A DNA stretch of 39,177 nucleotides from a virus, in the IMG/VR virus record IMGVR_UViG_3300034105_001972, positions 1 through 39,177 of that record. One strand, written 5' to 3'. The translations under genes and the position numbers were made by a program. Every line of letters begins with the position of its first letter. The stretch's first letter is position 1. This document shows, in pieces, positions 1-8,826 of this stretch. Under the pieces are notes generated by a model, which worked only from the letters and a program-made list of their open reading frames with translations, did no database searches and was not told the origin of the DNA.

Positions 1-2
1 CA

Positions 3-263
3 GGTTTTGGAGTATGTCTAGCCAATCTAGATACAGCAGGGGGAATGATATTAGAGGGTAATCCCTATTTTTTCATTGATGGTTTTCCTGTGTCTGTTGA
101 AGGTAATTCTGTGCAGGATCACGGAGACAGTCCACACAATAAGGCTGTGATGGTACAGGGAAATTCAAATTTTGTAGTAGGTGGCATTCCCGTGTGTACG
201 GTTGCTAGTCAGGCAAGTTGTGGGCATCAGCCTACTGGTTCAAGTACTTTTTTTGTGGGGTAA
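3..263 (+). CDS. PAAR-domain tail spike tip protein, 5' end cut off by window
   Basis: The frame is open from the first bases of the window (first whole codon at 3) to the stop at 261-263. The visible 86 residues match the PAAR pattern: a GGMI turn, FFIDGFPVSVEGN, a DHG motif, a second half with FVVGGIPVCTVAS and a CGH motif near the C-terminus. PAAR proteins (T4 gp5.4, 97 aa) form the sharp zinc-binding tip on the central spike that pierces the host envelope. The internal ATG at 45 would remove the first strands of the fold, so I place the true start just left of the window. The first visible residues (GFGVC) suggest only a few are missing. The Cys and His residues are candidate metal ligands. 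It leads the baseplate genes, as expected for a spike component. Confidence 0.85.
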   Translation, partial: GFGVCLANLDTAGGMILEGNPYFFIDGFPVSVEGNSVQDHGDSPHNKAVMVQGNSNFVVGGIPVCTVASQASCGHQPTGSSTFFVG

Positions 264-266
264 TAT

Positions 267-1070
267 ATGGCAGATCCAGCGTGTCCATGCAAGCAAAAAT
301 TAACTGACGGCGAAAAGGGAGTTCTCAACTTTGGTTTGACCAAGGAGATGTTGAACGATCCCAACGCAGCAGCAGCAGGACTTGCCCGACAACTAGGTGG
401 CAGGAACGGTGGTCGCTTGGCTAATTTGATTAGTAGTGCGGGAAATCCTGTCACGGATCCAACAGGAGTATTAACTAGCGCACTTCCTTCTCTACAGCGC
501 ATGAAGAGTTCTTTGGATTCACAAGCAGGTATTGTTGACAAATTCGCTGCCGAATCTGCTCGCTTTACTGATGCTCGATACCTGACTAGTATTATTAGTT
601 CCATGAGCCTGTTTGGAGAACTGAATTGCGCTCTTGGTATTGAAGGAATTGATATTGGAGTGGGATTGAATGTGGTGAACAACAACGGACAATTTTCCAT
701 TGACTACGCAGTGAATGCTAATGTTGATATTGAGAAAGTCCTGAACAAATTCGGTGATGGGTCGGGATCGGATCTTGCTGACAAGGTACGGGATTTGCAG
801 TCTGGACTGGACGGTGCGTTTGCAGCAATAGACGAAGCAAACAATAAATTAAACAGCATAATGGATGAAGCCGATGCCGCACAGGCAAAGGCAGCGGCAT
901 TTATTGCAAAGTACACCAGTATTAACTCCCTTGCAAATCTGATTAATGAGGCTAGTACTGATCCGTGTTTTAAACTTGGAAGCACTCTGAACGGCAGTCT
1001 AGTCAGTCCTGAATTTTTAAATACCGTTAGTAACGCTGGCTTTGGCGGTGGAGGCACTAGCAACCGATGA
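267..1070 (+). CDS. Uncharacterised probable virion protein in the baseplate cluster
   Basis: A 267-aa product that I do not recognise at family level with certainty. It starts three bases after the PAAR stop, with a G-rich stretch as likely ribosome binding site. The N-terminus is cysteine-rich (MADPACPCKQKL). The middle is rich in small residues (GLNVVNNNGQFSIDYAVN). Residues about 160-215 are helical and Ala/Asp/Glu-rich, compatible with a coiled coil, and the C-terminus is a glycine-rich tail (FGGGGTS). There is no signal peptide or membrane segment. Its position between PAAR and gene 25 suggests a minor baseplate or central-spike-associated structural protein. That role is inferred from position only. 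Confidence 0.7.
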   Translation: MADPACPCKQKLTDGEKGVLNFGLTKEMLNDPNAAAAGLARQLGGRNGGRLANLISSAGNPVTDPTGVLTSALPSLQRMKSSLDSQAGIVDKFAAESARFTDARYLTSIISSMSLFGELNCALGIEGIDIGVGLNVVNNNGQFSIDYAVNANVDIEKVLNKFGDGSGSDLADKVRDLQSGLDGAFAAIDEANNKLNSIMDEADAAQAKAAAFIAKYTSINSLANLINEASTDPCFKLGSTLNGSLVSPEFLNTVSNAGFGGGGTSNR

Positions 1071-1735
1071 TGCTTAGTTCCGAAAATATATCAGCGGCTA
1101 GAGATATCTGGGTAACCATAGGGGAGTCTGCTGGTGTTTTTGCTGTGGGTTTGGTTTTGGGTATAGTTGGAGTGATTCGACGAAAGAAGATTTCACTCAA
1201 ATGGTCTTTGTTAAAAGAACAGAAGTTTGTTCATCGACACAGCCAAATACACGAACTACTCACCGAACTACGGGTAACGGTTCGGGCATCCCGTTGCCTA
1301 GTATTTCAATTCCACAATGGTGGTAATTTTTCAGACGGCACATCAATCAAGCGGTTTTCTGTTACTCACGAATCGTGTGTATCAGGAACAATCAGTATGA
1401 TATTGGAGTCGCAGGATGTGCTGCTGACTCGTTATGTTGACACAATTCGGGTCATGGATGAGTCTGCAAGTAAAATTATATCAGTAAGTACGCTGCCCCC
1501 ATCGTCTTTTCGTTCTGGACTTGAGATAAATAATGTGGAATTCTTTAGTATTACCCCTTTGCGATGCGCTGATGGACTGACTCCACTTGGGTTCTTGTGC
1601 TGCCATTGGTGTGGGGCAGACCAACTAGATGAGATTGAGGCAGAGGGAATAAAGCAAAAAACCCTAGAAGAAGTAATTGACAGCAGCGTCCACCAAATAA
1701 ACACACACCTTTCATATAAAGTAGAACACAACTAA
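1067..1735 (+). CDS. Membrane-anchored protein with GAF-like soluble domain
   Basis: A 222-aa product whose ATG overlaps the previous stop (ATGA at 1067-1070). Another in-frame ATG follows immediately at 1070. Residues about 16-37 form one hydrophobic segment (GVFAVGLVLGIVGVI) followed by RRKK, typical of a single membrane anchor with the C-terminal part in the cytoplasm. Residues about 60-210 look like a GAF/PAS-type alpha-beta domain: a helix (IHELLTELRVTVRASR), then a strand with LVFQFHNGGNFSDG, and a late Cys-rich strand (GFLCCHWCG). Metal or ligand binding is possible but unproven. A membrane protein is out of place among baseplate wedge genes. It may be a minor virion or host-membrane protein made late. 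The fold assignment is by eye. Confidence 0.65.
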   Translation: MMLSSENISAARDIWVTIGESAGVFAVGLVLGIVGVIRRKKISLKWSLLKEQKFVHRHSQIHELLTELRVTVRASRCLVFQFHNGGNFSDGTSIKRFSVTHESCVSGTISMILESQDVLLTRYVDTIRVMDESASKIISVSTLPPSSFRSGLEINNVEFFSITPLRCADGLTPLGFLCCHWCGADQLDEIEAEGIKQKTLEEVIDSSVHQINTHLSYKVEHN

Positions 1736-2142
1736 TGGCACTACAGATCACAGGCAGCGGGAAACCTATATTTACCGATATAGATCCCACCTTTACAAAG
1801 AATCCCAAGACAGGTGATCTGCTCACCATCAGGGATGATTTGGCTGTCCGCACATCTATACGCAATTTGATGTCCACCGCTTTCGGTGAACGGTTGTTTC
1901 AGCCCACCATTGGTGGATCGCTGCGCTCACTGCTGTTTGAACCCATTGATGCCATTACCACAATGGAAATTCACGACAGAATTCTGATGACTATCCGCAA
2001 TCACGAGCCACGAGTGGGTCAGGTGGTGGTGGATGTAACCGCAAGTCCAAACGAAAACTACTATACGGTTGTGGTGGAATACGCCATACAAGCCGTTGGC
2101 AAACAAGATAGAATCACGGTTGTCCTAGAAAGGGTGCGCTGA
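1735..2142 (+). CDS. 25: Baseplate wedge protein gp25
   Basis: A 135-aa product (T4 gp25 is 132 aa) of the GPW/gp25 family, which is structurally lysozyme-like but not enzymatic. Gp25 links the gp6 ring of the baseplate wedge to the tube/sheath start and takes part in triggering sheath contraction. The family hallmarks are visible: DDLAVRTSIRNLMSTAFGER near residues 34-53, LFEP at 67-70, and the diagnostic EPR motif in NHEPRV at about 89-94. The start codon overlaps the preceding stop (TAATG at 1733-1737) and its own stop overlaps the start of gene 6, so translation is probably coupled through genes 25 and 6. Confidence 0.95.
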   Translation: MALQITGSGKPIFTDIDPTFTKNPKTGDLLTIRDDLAVRTSIRNLMSTAFGERLFQPTIGGSLRSLLFEPIDAITTMEIHDRILMTIRNHEPRVGQVVVDVTASPNENYYTVVVEYAIQAVGKQDRITVVLERVR

Positions 2143-3953
2143 TGTCTAATTCGAACAGTTTTAATATTGTTGGTCTTGACTTTGATGAGGCAAAGGCTTC
2201 GCTACAGACTTTCTTGCAGTCACAGGACACGCTGAAGGACTACAACTTTGATGGATCGGTTCTCAGCACTGTACTTGATGTGCTTGCCTACAACACCCAC
2301 TATCAGGCTTTCCATACAAACATGGTTGCTAATGAGATGTTCTTGGATAGTGCTGTACTGCGTCCATCGGTGGTTTCCCATGCAAAGGCATTGGGATATG
2401 TTCCGTCTTCACGCCGTGCTTCTAAGGCTGTTCTGAGTGTTGTGGCGGCAGGAGCAGGAGCAAGCACCTACCTGTCTCGTGGTACAGAATTCACGGGGGT
2501 GAATCCTGCGGGAACACAGTACCGATTCATTCTGCTTGATACGGTGTACGCATCTGCTGAAAAGTTTTCATCTATTGAAGTATACGAAGGCACTCTTCGG
2601 CGCATGAGTTATGTGTACAATTCAAATAAAAAATTGGGATCGGTTCTTCTTATCCCCAATGATAAGATTGATACAAGCACCATCAAGGTTCGTGTCAAGG
2701 CTTCTGCTGCTGACAGCACAGGCATTGAGGATGTGTGGTCATACGCTGATTCGTATATTGATTTGACTCCCACATCCAAGGTATTTTTCTTGCAGGAAAA
2801 AGAAACAGGTATGTACGAACTGTTCTTTGGAGACGACTTTCTTGGAATGAAACCAGCATCTGGCAGTATTGTTATTGTGGAGTACATGGAAACCAATGCC
2901 GATGATGCAAACGGAATATCTACATTCAGTAGTACGGTTAGCGGTCTTGGTGCAATCACGGTTAATACTGTGTCCGCAGGTGGCGCACTAGAGGAAAGTG
3001 TTTCCCGTATCAAGTTCTTGGCTCCTCGATTCTATAAGTCACAGAATCGTGCAGTAACAGAAGACGACTACACCGCCGCAGTAATTAAAGAGTATCCCAA
3101 TGCGGATTCTGTTTATGTTTACGGTGGAGAAACTGTTGTGCCTCCACAGTACGGCAAGGTGTTTATTGCTGTAAAGCCCAAGTCGGGATCGGCTCTTACT
3201 ACTGATGAAAAAGTTAGTCTTGCGCGAGTACTGCGGCAGAATCGTTCAGTTGTTACTGTTACTCCCGAAATTGTGGATGCTGATTATATTGACTTGGTGA
3301 TTGATTCCATTGTTACCTACGATCCAAACTTGGCTTCAATTGGATCAGGAACCATCAAGGCACTACTGGTTGCATACGCCTTTACCTATTCGGCTACTGC
3401 ACTTGAAACATTTGGTGCAAACTTCTACCTATCTCAATTGTCTCAAGGCATGAACTCGGTGAGTGCTAGTATTCTTAGTAATCAGACAACGGTTCGTCTT
3501 CGTAAAACAGTTAACCTTGCCAAACTTGTTGCGGCTAAGGGATTCGCTATTGATTTTAAGAATCCACTTCTGCATCCCCATGAAGGACACTCCCCTATCT
3601 TGGGATCAAGCACCATATCACATAAAAATACCAATGGTGTAATTGTGAATGATGTGTACGCAACTGATGACGGCTACGGCAAAATCAATCTTGTTACCAC
3701 TGATGCAAACGGATCGCAAAGCACGGTATACCCGAATATTGGTGTAGTGGACTACGCAAACGGAACAGTGAAATTTAATACTGCATTTGCCCCCACTTCT
3801 GTGTCTCCTCTCTTCACGATTACGGTGCAACCAAATAATACCGACATCTTTGTATTCGAGAACAAGATTCTTCGCATGAGTCGAGGTTATACTGATTCAG
3901 TTAGTATCTCGTTGCAGTCACAAGTATCTCGCAAGCAAAATCTAAAGGGATAA
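2142..3953 (+). CDS. 6: Baseplate wedge protein gp6
   Basis: A 603-aa product (T4 gp6 is 660 aa), starting inside the gp25 stop (TGATG at 2140-2144). The N-terminus (FNIVGLDFDEAKASLQTFL, then a TVLDVLAYNTHYQAFHTNM stretch near residues 45-63) is the conserved gp6 opening. A Baseplate_J-like core follows, with APRFYKSQNRAVTEDDY at about 291-307. Gp6 forms the continuous inner ring of the baseplate and clamps wedges together with gp25 and gp53. The C-terminal 120 residues have a beta-rich repeat-like segment (NGVIVNDVYATDDGYG, VDYANGTVKFN), typical of T4-like phages outside the enteric group. The next gene starts one base after the stop. Confidence 0.93.
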   Translation: MSNSNSFNIVGLDFDEAKASLQTFLQSQDTLKDYNFDGSVLSTVLDVLAYNTHYQAFHTNMVANEMFLDSAVLRPSVVSHAKALGYVPSSRRASKAVLSVVAAGAGASTYLSRGTEFTGVNPAGTQYRFILLDTVYASAEKFSSIEVYEGTLRRMSYVYNSNKKLGSVLLIPNDKIDTSTIKVRVKASAADSTGIEDVWSYADSYIDLTPTSKVFFLQEKETGMYELFFGDDFLGMKPASGSIVIVEYMETNADDANGISTFSSTVSGLGAITVNTVSAGGALEESVSRIKFLAPRFYKSQNRAVTEDDYTAAVIKEYPNADSVYVYGGETVVPPQYGKVFIAVKPKSGSALTTDEKVSLARVLRQNRSVVTVTPEIVDADYIDLVIDSIVTYDPNLASIGSGTIKALLVAYAFTYSATALETFGANFYLSQLSQGMNSVSASILSNQTTVRLRKTVNLAKLVAAKGFAIDFKNPLLHPHEGHSPILGSSTISHKNTNGVIVNDVYATDDGYGKINLVTTDANGSQSTVYPNIGVVDYANGTVKFNTAFAPTSVSPLFTITVQPNNTDIFVFENKILRMSRGYTDSVSISLQSQVSRKQNLKG

Positions 3954-3954
3954 G

Positions 3955-6900
3955 ATGGCTGCTATAAACAATATTATTTTAAACACTGAAGCAGAAGCCC
4001 TAGAAGATCTGCTGTCTCCTTTCATCAAGGAGCAGTTTCCATTGTTTGTACAGACGGACTATCCAAAACTAGTCTTGTTTATAAAAGCGTACTACGAGTG
4101 GTTGGAACAAGAAGGAAATGTTGGGTACTTAACATCCAAGTTGGATACGGTGTGGGATGTGGATCTGAACCTTGATGAGTTCTACTCCCATTTCAAGAAC
4201 ACTTATCTTGATTCGTTTCCTGAAATGTTTGCAGAAAATGCCAGCGGTAACAAGCCAAACAAGAAAACACTGCTGAAAAAGATTCGTGACTTCTACGGAA
4301 ACAAGGGCACAGAGAGTTCATACAAGTTCCTGTTTCGTATTCTGTACGACAGTGATCTGGAATTCTATTACCCCAAGAACGATATTCTCAAGGTGTCTGA
4401 TGGTGTGTGGACAGAGCCACGATCCATTAAAACCACTGTGCAAAACGGAACCGATCTGTTTGGTGCTGTAAACGGAAACATCTACCAATTCAGCGGTGTG
4501 CAATTAATTGCAAGCGCATTTGTTAATTCGGTGGTGCAGTACTCCTTTAACGGAGTTCCAATTACTGAGTTCTTTATTACTGATATTGCTGGTCAATTTT
4601 CTCCTAATGCTAGTGTTCTGCTTTCCAAAGACGGCACCGAGTGGACAGAAACAGCGTATCCTGTTATTGGTGAATTTTTCGTTGAACTTCCTGGTAGCGG
4701 ATATCGTGTGGGTGATTTGGTAACGGTTACTGATTCTAGAGGCACAGGATTTTCTGCCAAGATTGATCAAGTAGGTCTTGCTGGTGGGATTAAGAAGATT
4801 GGAATTTCCAATTCGGGTGTAAACTACACAGGAGATCTTGTTCTTAACATTGTTAGTGAAACAGGATCACGAAACGCAAAGGTGATTGGTTTGCGTAGTG
4901 CTGTTACAAATTATCCTGGATACTTTACAGGAAATCGTGGCAAGATGTCTTCAAACAAGAAGATTCAAGACGGGCACTACTATCAGGATTTTTCGTATGA
5001 ACTGAAGTCTGCGGTATCCTTGGACATATATTTTGGTGTATTGAAAAATATTATCCATCCAACAGGTATGCGAATGTTTGGTTCTGTTCTTCTGAATAGA
5101 TCTATTGATAATGCTCTCACCACATCATCCCAAGCCACTTTCTATGAGATTCCTCTTATTGGACGATACACTCCGTATACAAGTGGAACCACATTAGATC
5201 TTCGCGCCAACGGTAACACACTGTCTGGATACTGGCTTGGAGCCACAGGTGATCTGTATCCACTCGGATACAATCCGTATATTGGTAGTACGAGTGAAGT
5301 AGGACCAAACGGACAGACCACTCCTGTAGGAACAGTATTTGTGGGAACCTCTTTAGGCTACACCTACTGCTATGTGCCTGAAGGTGGTCGTACCTCGCAC
5401 AATCCTATTGGTGCTCCGCTTGGCAGTACTAGTGCGTTCTATCGCAACAGAGAAAGCAATCTTACTCCTGCGGGTATGGATGGACTGGTCTTGTGGCTCA
5501 AGCCTGAAAATATTGGTGTGTGTGGATCGGTGGTTAACGGCGCAAGCATGGATGTTTGGCGTGATGCGTCACCAAGTGGCAATCACGCTGTCCCCCCAAC
5601 ATGGAGCAAGTGGAACGGGATTGCACATATTACACACACGGCAAATACAACTACTGGTTGGAGTAGACAAGTATATGACAATACTAATCCTGTAACAAAA
5701 ATTGCGTTTGTGCTTAACGGTCTTTGCGGTGGATTCCAACAAGGCAGATTGTGCATGGTTGGATTGAATACTAGTTCTGGTGCAGTATCTGGTGGATATG
5801 GTTCTGGAAGTTGGGTGTACTCTTACGGACCACATAGTTCCGCCAATAGTTCTGATGCAAGAAGAATTCTCTATATCCAATACGACTCCGCAGGGAATGT
5901 TCTTAGGAACACACAAGAAGCGGCGGGAGCAAACTTAACCGCATACGACAACTCAGTGTTTGAAGTGGAATATGTTGAGCCGTATATGGTTTGGAGAAGA
6001 AATGGTGTTGAAAAAAATAGGTATTATAAGGGATACGGACTGAGTTTTTATGCAGACTCCACATTCTTTCTTGATGCGGTCTACGATGCTAGTAGAACAG
6101 GTCACTCTGTAACCATTACTGAACTCTCGTATAAAGGAACTCCCGTAAATCCCACATTCCAAGCATCCGCTGGTATTGATGTACGAAATTACGCAGGAGT
6201 AACGCTAGACAAACTTCGCCCCACTCTGCAAACAGCAGGGTACGGTGGAGTTACGGGAGTTTCGTTTAACGGAGGACTAGTGTTTTCTCCTGCTTCAACT
6301 TACGCAGGAGTAACTTTTGGTTCGGTGGTTGGTCTTGGATACACCACAGGACCAGGCAGCAGTGCTGCGGCAGTTCTTACTGGTCAGCATATGTACCTTA
6401 CCAAACCTCTAACCGTTACTGATGACGCAGATATATTTGTTGTGTATAAATCAACTATTGATGGGTTGAGTTACGGATACGGACTGCTTGCTTCTCGTAA
6501 TACAAATTGTGACTTGTCTGCAACTCCATCTTTGCGATTTGACTCTGTGCTGTTCAGTCGTTCGTATAATCAGCAGGACAGAACTCTATCGCAGCAGAAC
6601 AGTAGTTACTATACGATTCTTCCAAACGGAAAACTCATGTATCCTGGTGCATCACTTCCTCCTGCTGGTGCTTTTGGATTCCGTCCTTGTGGAGACAATA
6701 CTGCTGCTGGACAGAATTCTATTGTTTACGATCCCCATGTTTCGGGGGCGTGTTTGGGAGTTTGTATTGGAGAAGCCGTTCGAGACTCTTCAAACAAGAT
6801 TGAGGTGTTCTTGAATGGTGATGAGGGGTTGAATAAGTCTAGAGTAACAGGCAGACAGATTGCTTCCATTAGTCCACCATCAGGAAACGAGTGGCTTGTT

Positions 6901-8811
6901 TCTAAAAACCTTATTTACGCTTTTGACGCGGGACAAACTGCGTCTATTGGTTCTTACAAAGACGGAATCAGTACTGATATTCTTCGTGAGTATCAGATGA
7001 CTCCAACTCCAATCAATGTGCTTGCTCCGCTCACGGCATCAATGTGGGGACGAGATGGTTCTCCCCCCGATTCAGTAGTGCTTGTTACACAATCTGGTGC
7101 GGGACTTGATACTGATGAAGTTTTTGAAGCAACAACTGGTACAAGTGGAAATCTATATCTTAATTATCCTGGTACTCCTTTAGCATGGGAGAATTTACTA
7201 ACAGCCAATGCGTGGACATTCACTGCCACTATTCGTAGGGATGATGGTGGATTTATAACTCGTCCTGGTGTGTATATCTACACAGCAAGCAGTAACCCCT
7301 ATGCAGCAGCAGCAACAGGATTTGATGATATTGGGGGTGGATGGTATAAAGTTACTCTCACAAAAACTGAACCTACTGGCACTAGTTCAACAGCCACACT
7401 GGTTGGTTTGACTAATTTAGTACCAGGTGTAAAATATCGAATTGGTCGCGTACAACTTCTTCCGTATGGCACGGTGAGTGATATTGCTGGCACCGCCACA
7501 CGAACCAATTCTAGTTACCCGTTTCCGTGGAATAAATTGGGAACAGCAAACGCCAATTCAGTGGAACGGTTAACTAATCCTTGGGGAAATGTTGAACTAG
7601 GATGGAGGGGAAAAAATCATTCCTCCAACGCTACTACTGCGTTATATAACTCCAATGGAGGGTTCGATACCACATCTATTGCTGTTGATATGACTAAAAA
7701 GTATCGTTTTTCTGTTTGGGTAAATCGAAAAGTTCTTGGTAGCGGTGATGTGTACTTTGGTCCAAGATCAACTGGATTGAAAACCAAATCAACAGGAGTA
7801 GTAAATACAAATCCGTATTTCGCAGCAGACGGACCAAGCAGTAATGCCTACACAGGTAAACAAAATACTTGGGTTCTTGTGGTTGGTCATGTGCATCCAT
7901 TAGGAACTGCAATTGGTGCTAATGATGCAGCAAGTGGATACTACACCGTTTCTGGTGGTAGTACTCCTTACGCCACATCCTCTGGCTCTACGAGTGTAGA
8001 TTATATTTTTGACGGAACTTTGGGACAACTTGCTATGCGAGTATTCCTATACGGCAGTAGTACTCCAGGAACAGAAGTGCAATTCCTGCGTCCTCGTATT
8101 GACTTGATAGACGGCACTGAACCAAGCATCGAGGAGTTGCTGAACAATACTCAAAATACTGTATACGATTTGAGTCCAACTGGTTCTATTAGTTCGGTTA
8201 TAGGAAAACCACAATACAGTTCTGTAAACGGTGGTCAGTTAGCGTTCAACGGCAAGTCGCACGCGATTATTACATCGGGTGCTGTATTTTCTAATATTGG
8301 TAATATTGGAAACAAGACATGGGAGGTGTGGATAACACCCCAACCAAGTAGTGGTGATGTCGCTATGTTCTGTGGTGCTGGTGGTCTTCCATATTTTGGT
8401 ATTGTTGGAAGTACTCAAGTGCGGTGGTCGCAGAATACTTCTCCAACTACTTCGGGTCTGCAAACACTTACCACATGGAATGTTCCGTCTAGTTGGGGAA
8501 CCTTTATTGGCAAACCAATACACTTGGTTTTTGTGTCTACTTATAACGCAACAGTAAATAATACACGGTATGAAATCTATGCAAACGCAACAGGTGTAAC
8601 CGCAGGAACATATGCTGGAAATGAAAGGTATTCGCTATCAACAGTAAACATTGGTAATCGTGCAAACTACCCAACAGATCACTACACCTATATGGGTACA
8701 GACTACGAGTTTAATAGTAGTATTGCAATGGTTCGTGTGTATGATCGCGCCTTAACAAAAGCAGAAATACAGCAAAATTTCAACTCCACTCGCAACAGAT
8801 TCGGAGTATAA
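3955..8811 (+). CDS. 7: Baseplate wedge initiator gp7-like protein with nested LamG/lectin modules
   Basis: A 1618-aa product (T4 gp7 is 1032 aa). Residues 1-400 hold the gp7-type core seen in cyanophage-like T4 relatives (FIKEQFPLFVQTDYPKLVLF; IRDFYGNKGTESSYKFLFR). Next comes a ConA/LamG-like domain from about residue 507 (GMDGLVLWLKPENIG). A second LamG-like front half at about 735-980 (TLQTAGYGGVTGVSFNGGLV to FLNGDEGLNKSRVTGRQIA) is followed abruptly by a new lectin-type opening (LIYAFDAGQTASI). After that there is a jelly-roll carbohydrate-binding-like region (about 1080-1400) and a final LamG half ending in VRVYDRALTKAEIQQNFN and RFGV. The second LamG lacks its own closing strand; a matching one lies in the next ORF, which is in the same frame. 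Role: wedge initiation plus surface glycan contact (inferred). Confidence 0.85.
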   Translation: MAAINNIILNTEAEALEDLLSPFIKEQFPLFVQTDYPKLVLFIKAYYEWLEQEGNVGYLTSKLDTVWDVDLNLDEFYSHFKNTYLDSFPEMFAENASGNKPNKKTLLKKIRDFYGNKGTESSYKFLFRILYDSDLEFYYPKNDILKVSDGVWTEPRSIKTTVQNGTDLFGAVNGNIYQFSGVQLIASAFVNSVVQYSFNGVPITEFFITDIAGQFSPNASVLLSKDGTEWTETAYPVIGEFFVELPGSGYRVGDLVTVTDSRGTGFSAKIDQVGLAGGIKKIGISNSGVNYTGDLVLNIVSETGSRNAKVIGLRSAVTNYPGYFTGNRGKMSSNKKIQDGHYYQDFSYELKSAVSLDIYFGVLKNIIHPTGMRMFGSVLLNRSIDNALTTSSQATFYEIPLIGRYTPYTSGTTLDLRANGNTLSGYWLGATGDLYPLGYNPYIGSTSEVGPNGQTTPVGTVFVGTSLGYTYCYVPEGGRTSHNPIGAPLGSTSAFYRNRESNLTPAGMDGLVLWLKPENIGVCGSVVNGASMDVWRDASPSGNHAVPPTWSKWNGIAHITHTANTTTGWSRQVYDNTNPVTKIAFVLNGLCGGFQQGRLCMVGLNTSSGAVSGGYGSGSWVYSYGPHSSANSSDARRILYIQYDSAGNVLRNTQEAAGANLTAYDNSVFEVEYVEPYMVWRRNGVEKNRYYKGYGLSFYADSTFFLDAVYDASRTGHSVTITELSYKGTPVNPTFQASAGIDVRNYAGVTLDKLRPTLQTAGYGGVTGVSFNGGLVFSPASTYAGVTFGSVVGLGYTTGPGSSAAAVLTGQHMYLTKPLTVTDDADIFVVYKSTIDGLSYGYGLLASRNTNCDLSATPSLRFDSVLFSRSYNQQDRTLSQQNSSYYTILPNGKLMYPGASLPPAGAFGFRPCGDNTAAGQNSIVYDPHVSGACLGVCIGEAVRDSSNKIEVFLNGDEGLNKSRVTGRQIASISPPSGNEWLVSKNLIYAFDAGQTASIGSYKDGISTDILREYQMTPTPINVLAPLTASMWGRDGSPPDSVVLVTQSGAGLDTDEVFEATTGTSGNLYLNYPGTPLAWENLLTANAWTFTATIRRDDGGFITRPGVYIYTASSNPYAAAATGFDDIGGGWYKVTLTKTEPTGTSSTATLVGLTNLVPGVKYRIGRVQLLPYGTVSDIAGTATRTNSSYPFPWNKLGTANANSVERLTNPWGNVELGWRGKNHSSNATTALYNSNGGFDTTSIAVDMTKKYRFSVWVNRKVLGSGDVYFGPRSTGLKTKSTGVVNTNPYFAADGPSSNAYTGKQNTWVLVVGHVHPLGTAIGANDAASGYYTVSGGSTPYATSSGSTSVDYIFDGTLGQLAMRVFLYGSSTPGTEVQFLRPRIDLIDGTEPSIEELLNNTQNTVYDLSPTGSISSVIGKPQYSSVNGGQLAFNGKSHAIITSGAVFSNIGNIGNKTWEVWITPQPSSGDVAMFCGAGGLPYFGIVGSTQVRWSQNTSPTTSGLQTLTTWNVPSSWGTFIGKPIHLVFVSTYNATVNNTRYEIYANATGVTAGTYAGNERYSLSTVNIGNRANYPTDHYTYMGTDYEFNSSIAMVRVYDRALTKAEIQQNFNSTRNRFGV

Positions 8812-8826
8812 CGAAAGGACACTGCC

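Noticed and set aside
1524-1533. GATAAATAAT inside the membrane protein gene as a promoter for gene 25
   Set aside because: It is over 200 bases from gene 25, inside coding sequence, and similar A/T-rich matches occur elsewhere in genes by chance.
8809-8826. Programmed stop-codon readthrough joining gp7 to the 172-aa ORF
   Set aside because: The stop is TAA followed by C, not a typical leaky context, and an AAAGGA site with ATG follows. Separate translation is more likely, though the shared frame is kept as evidence of common origin.
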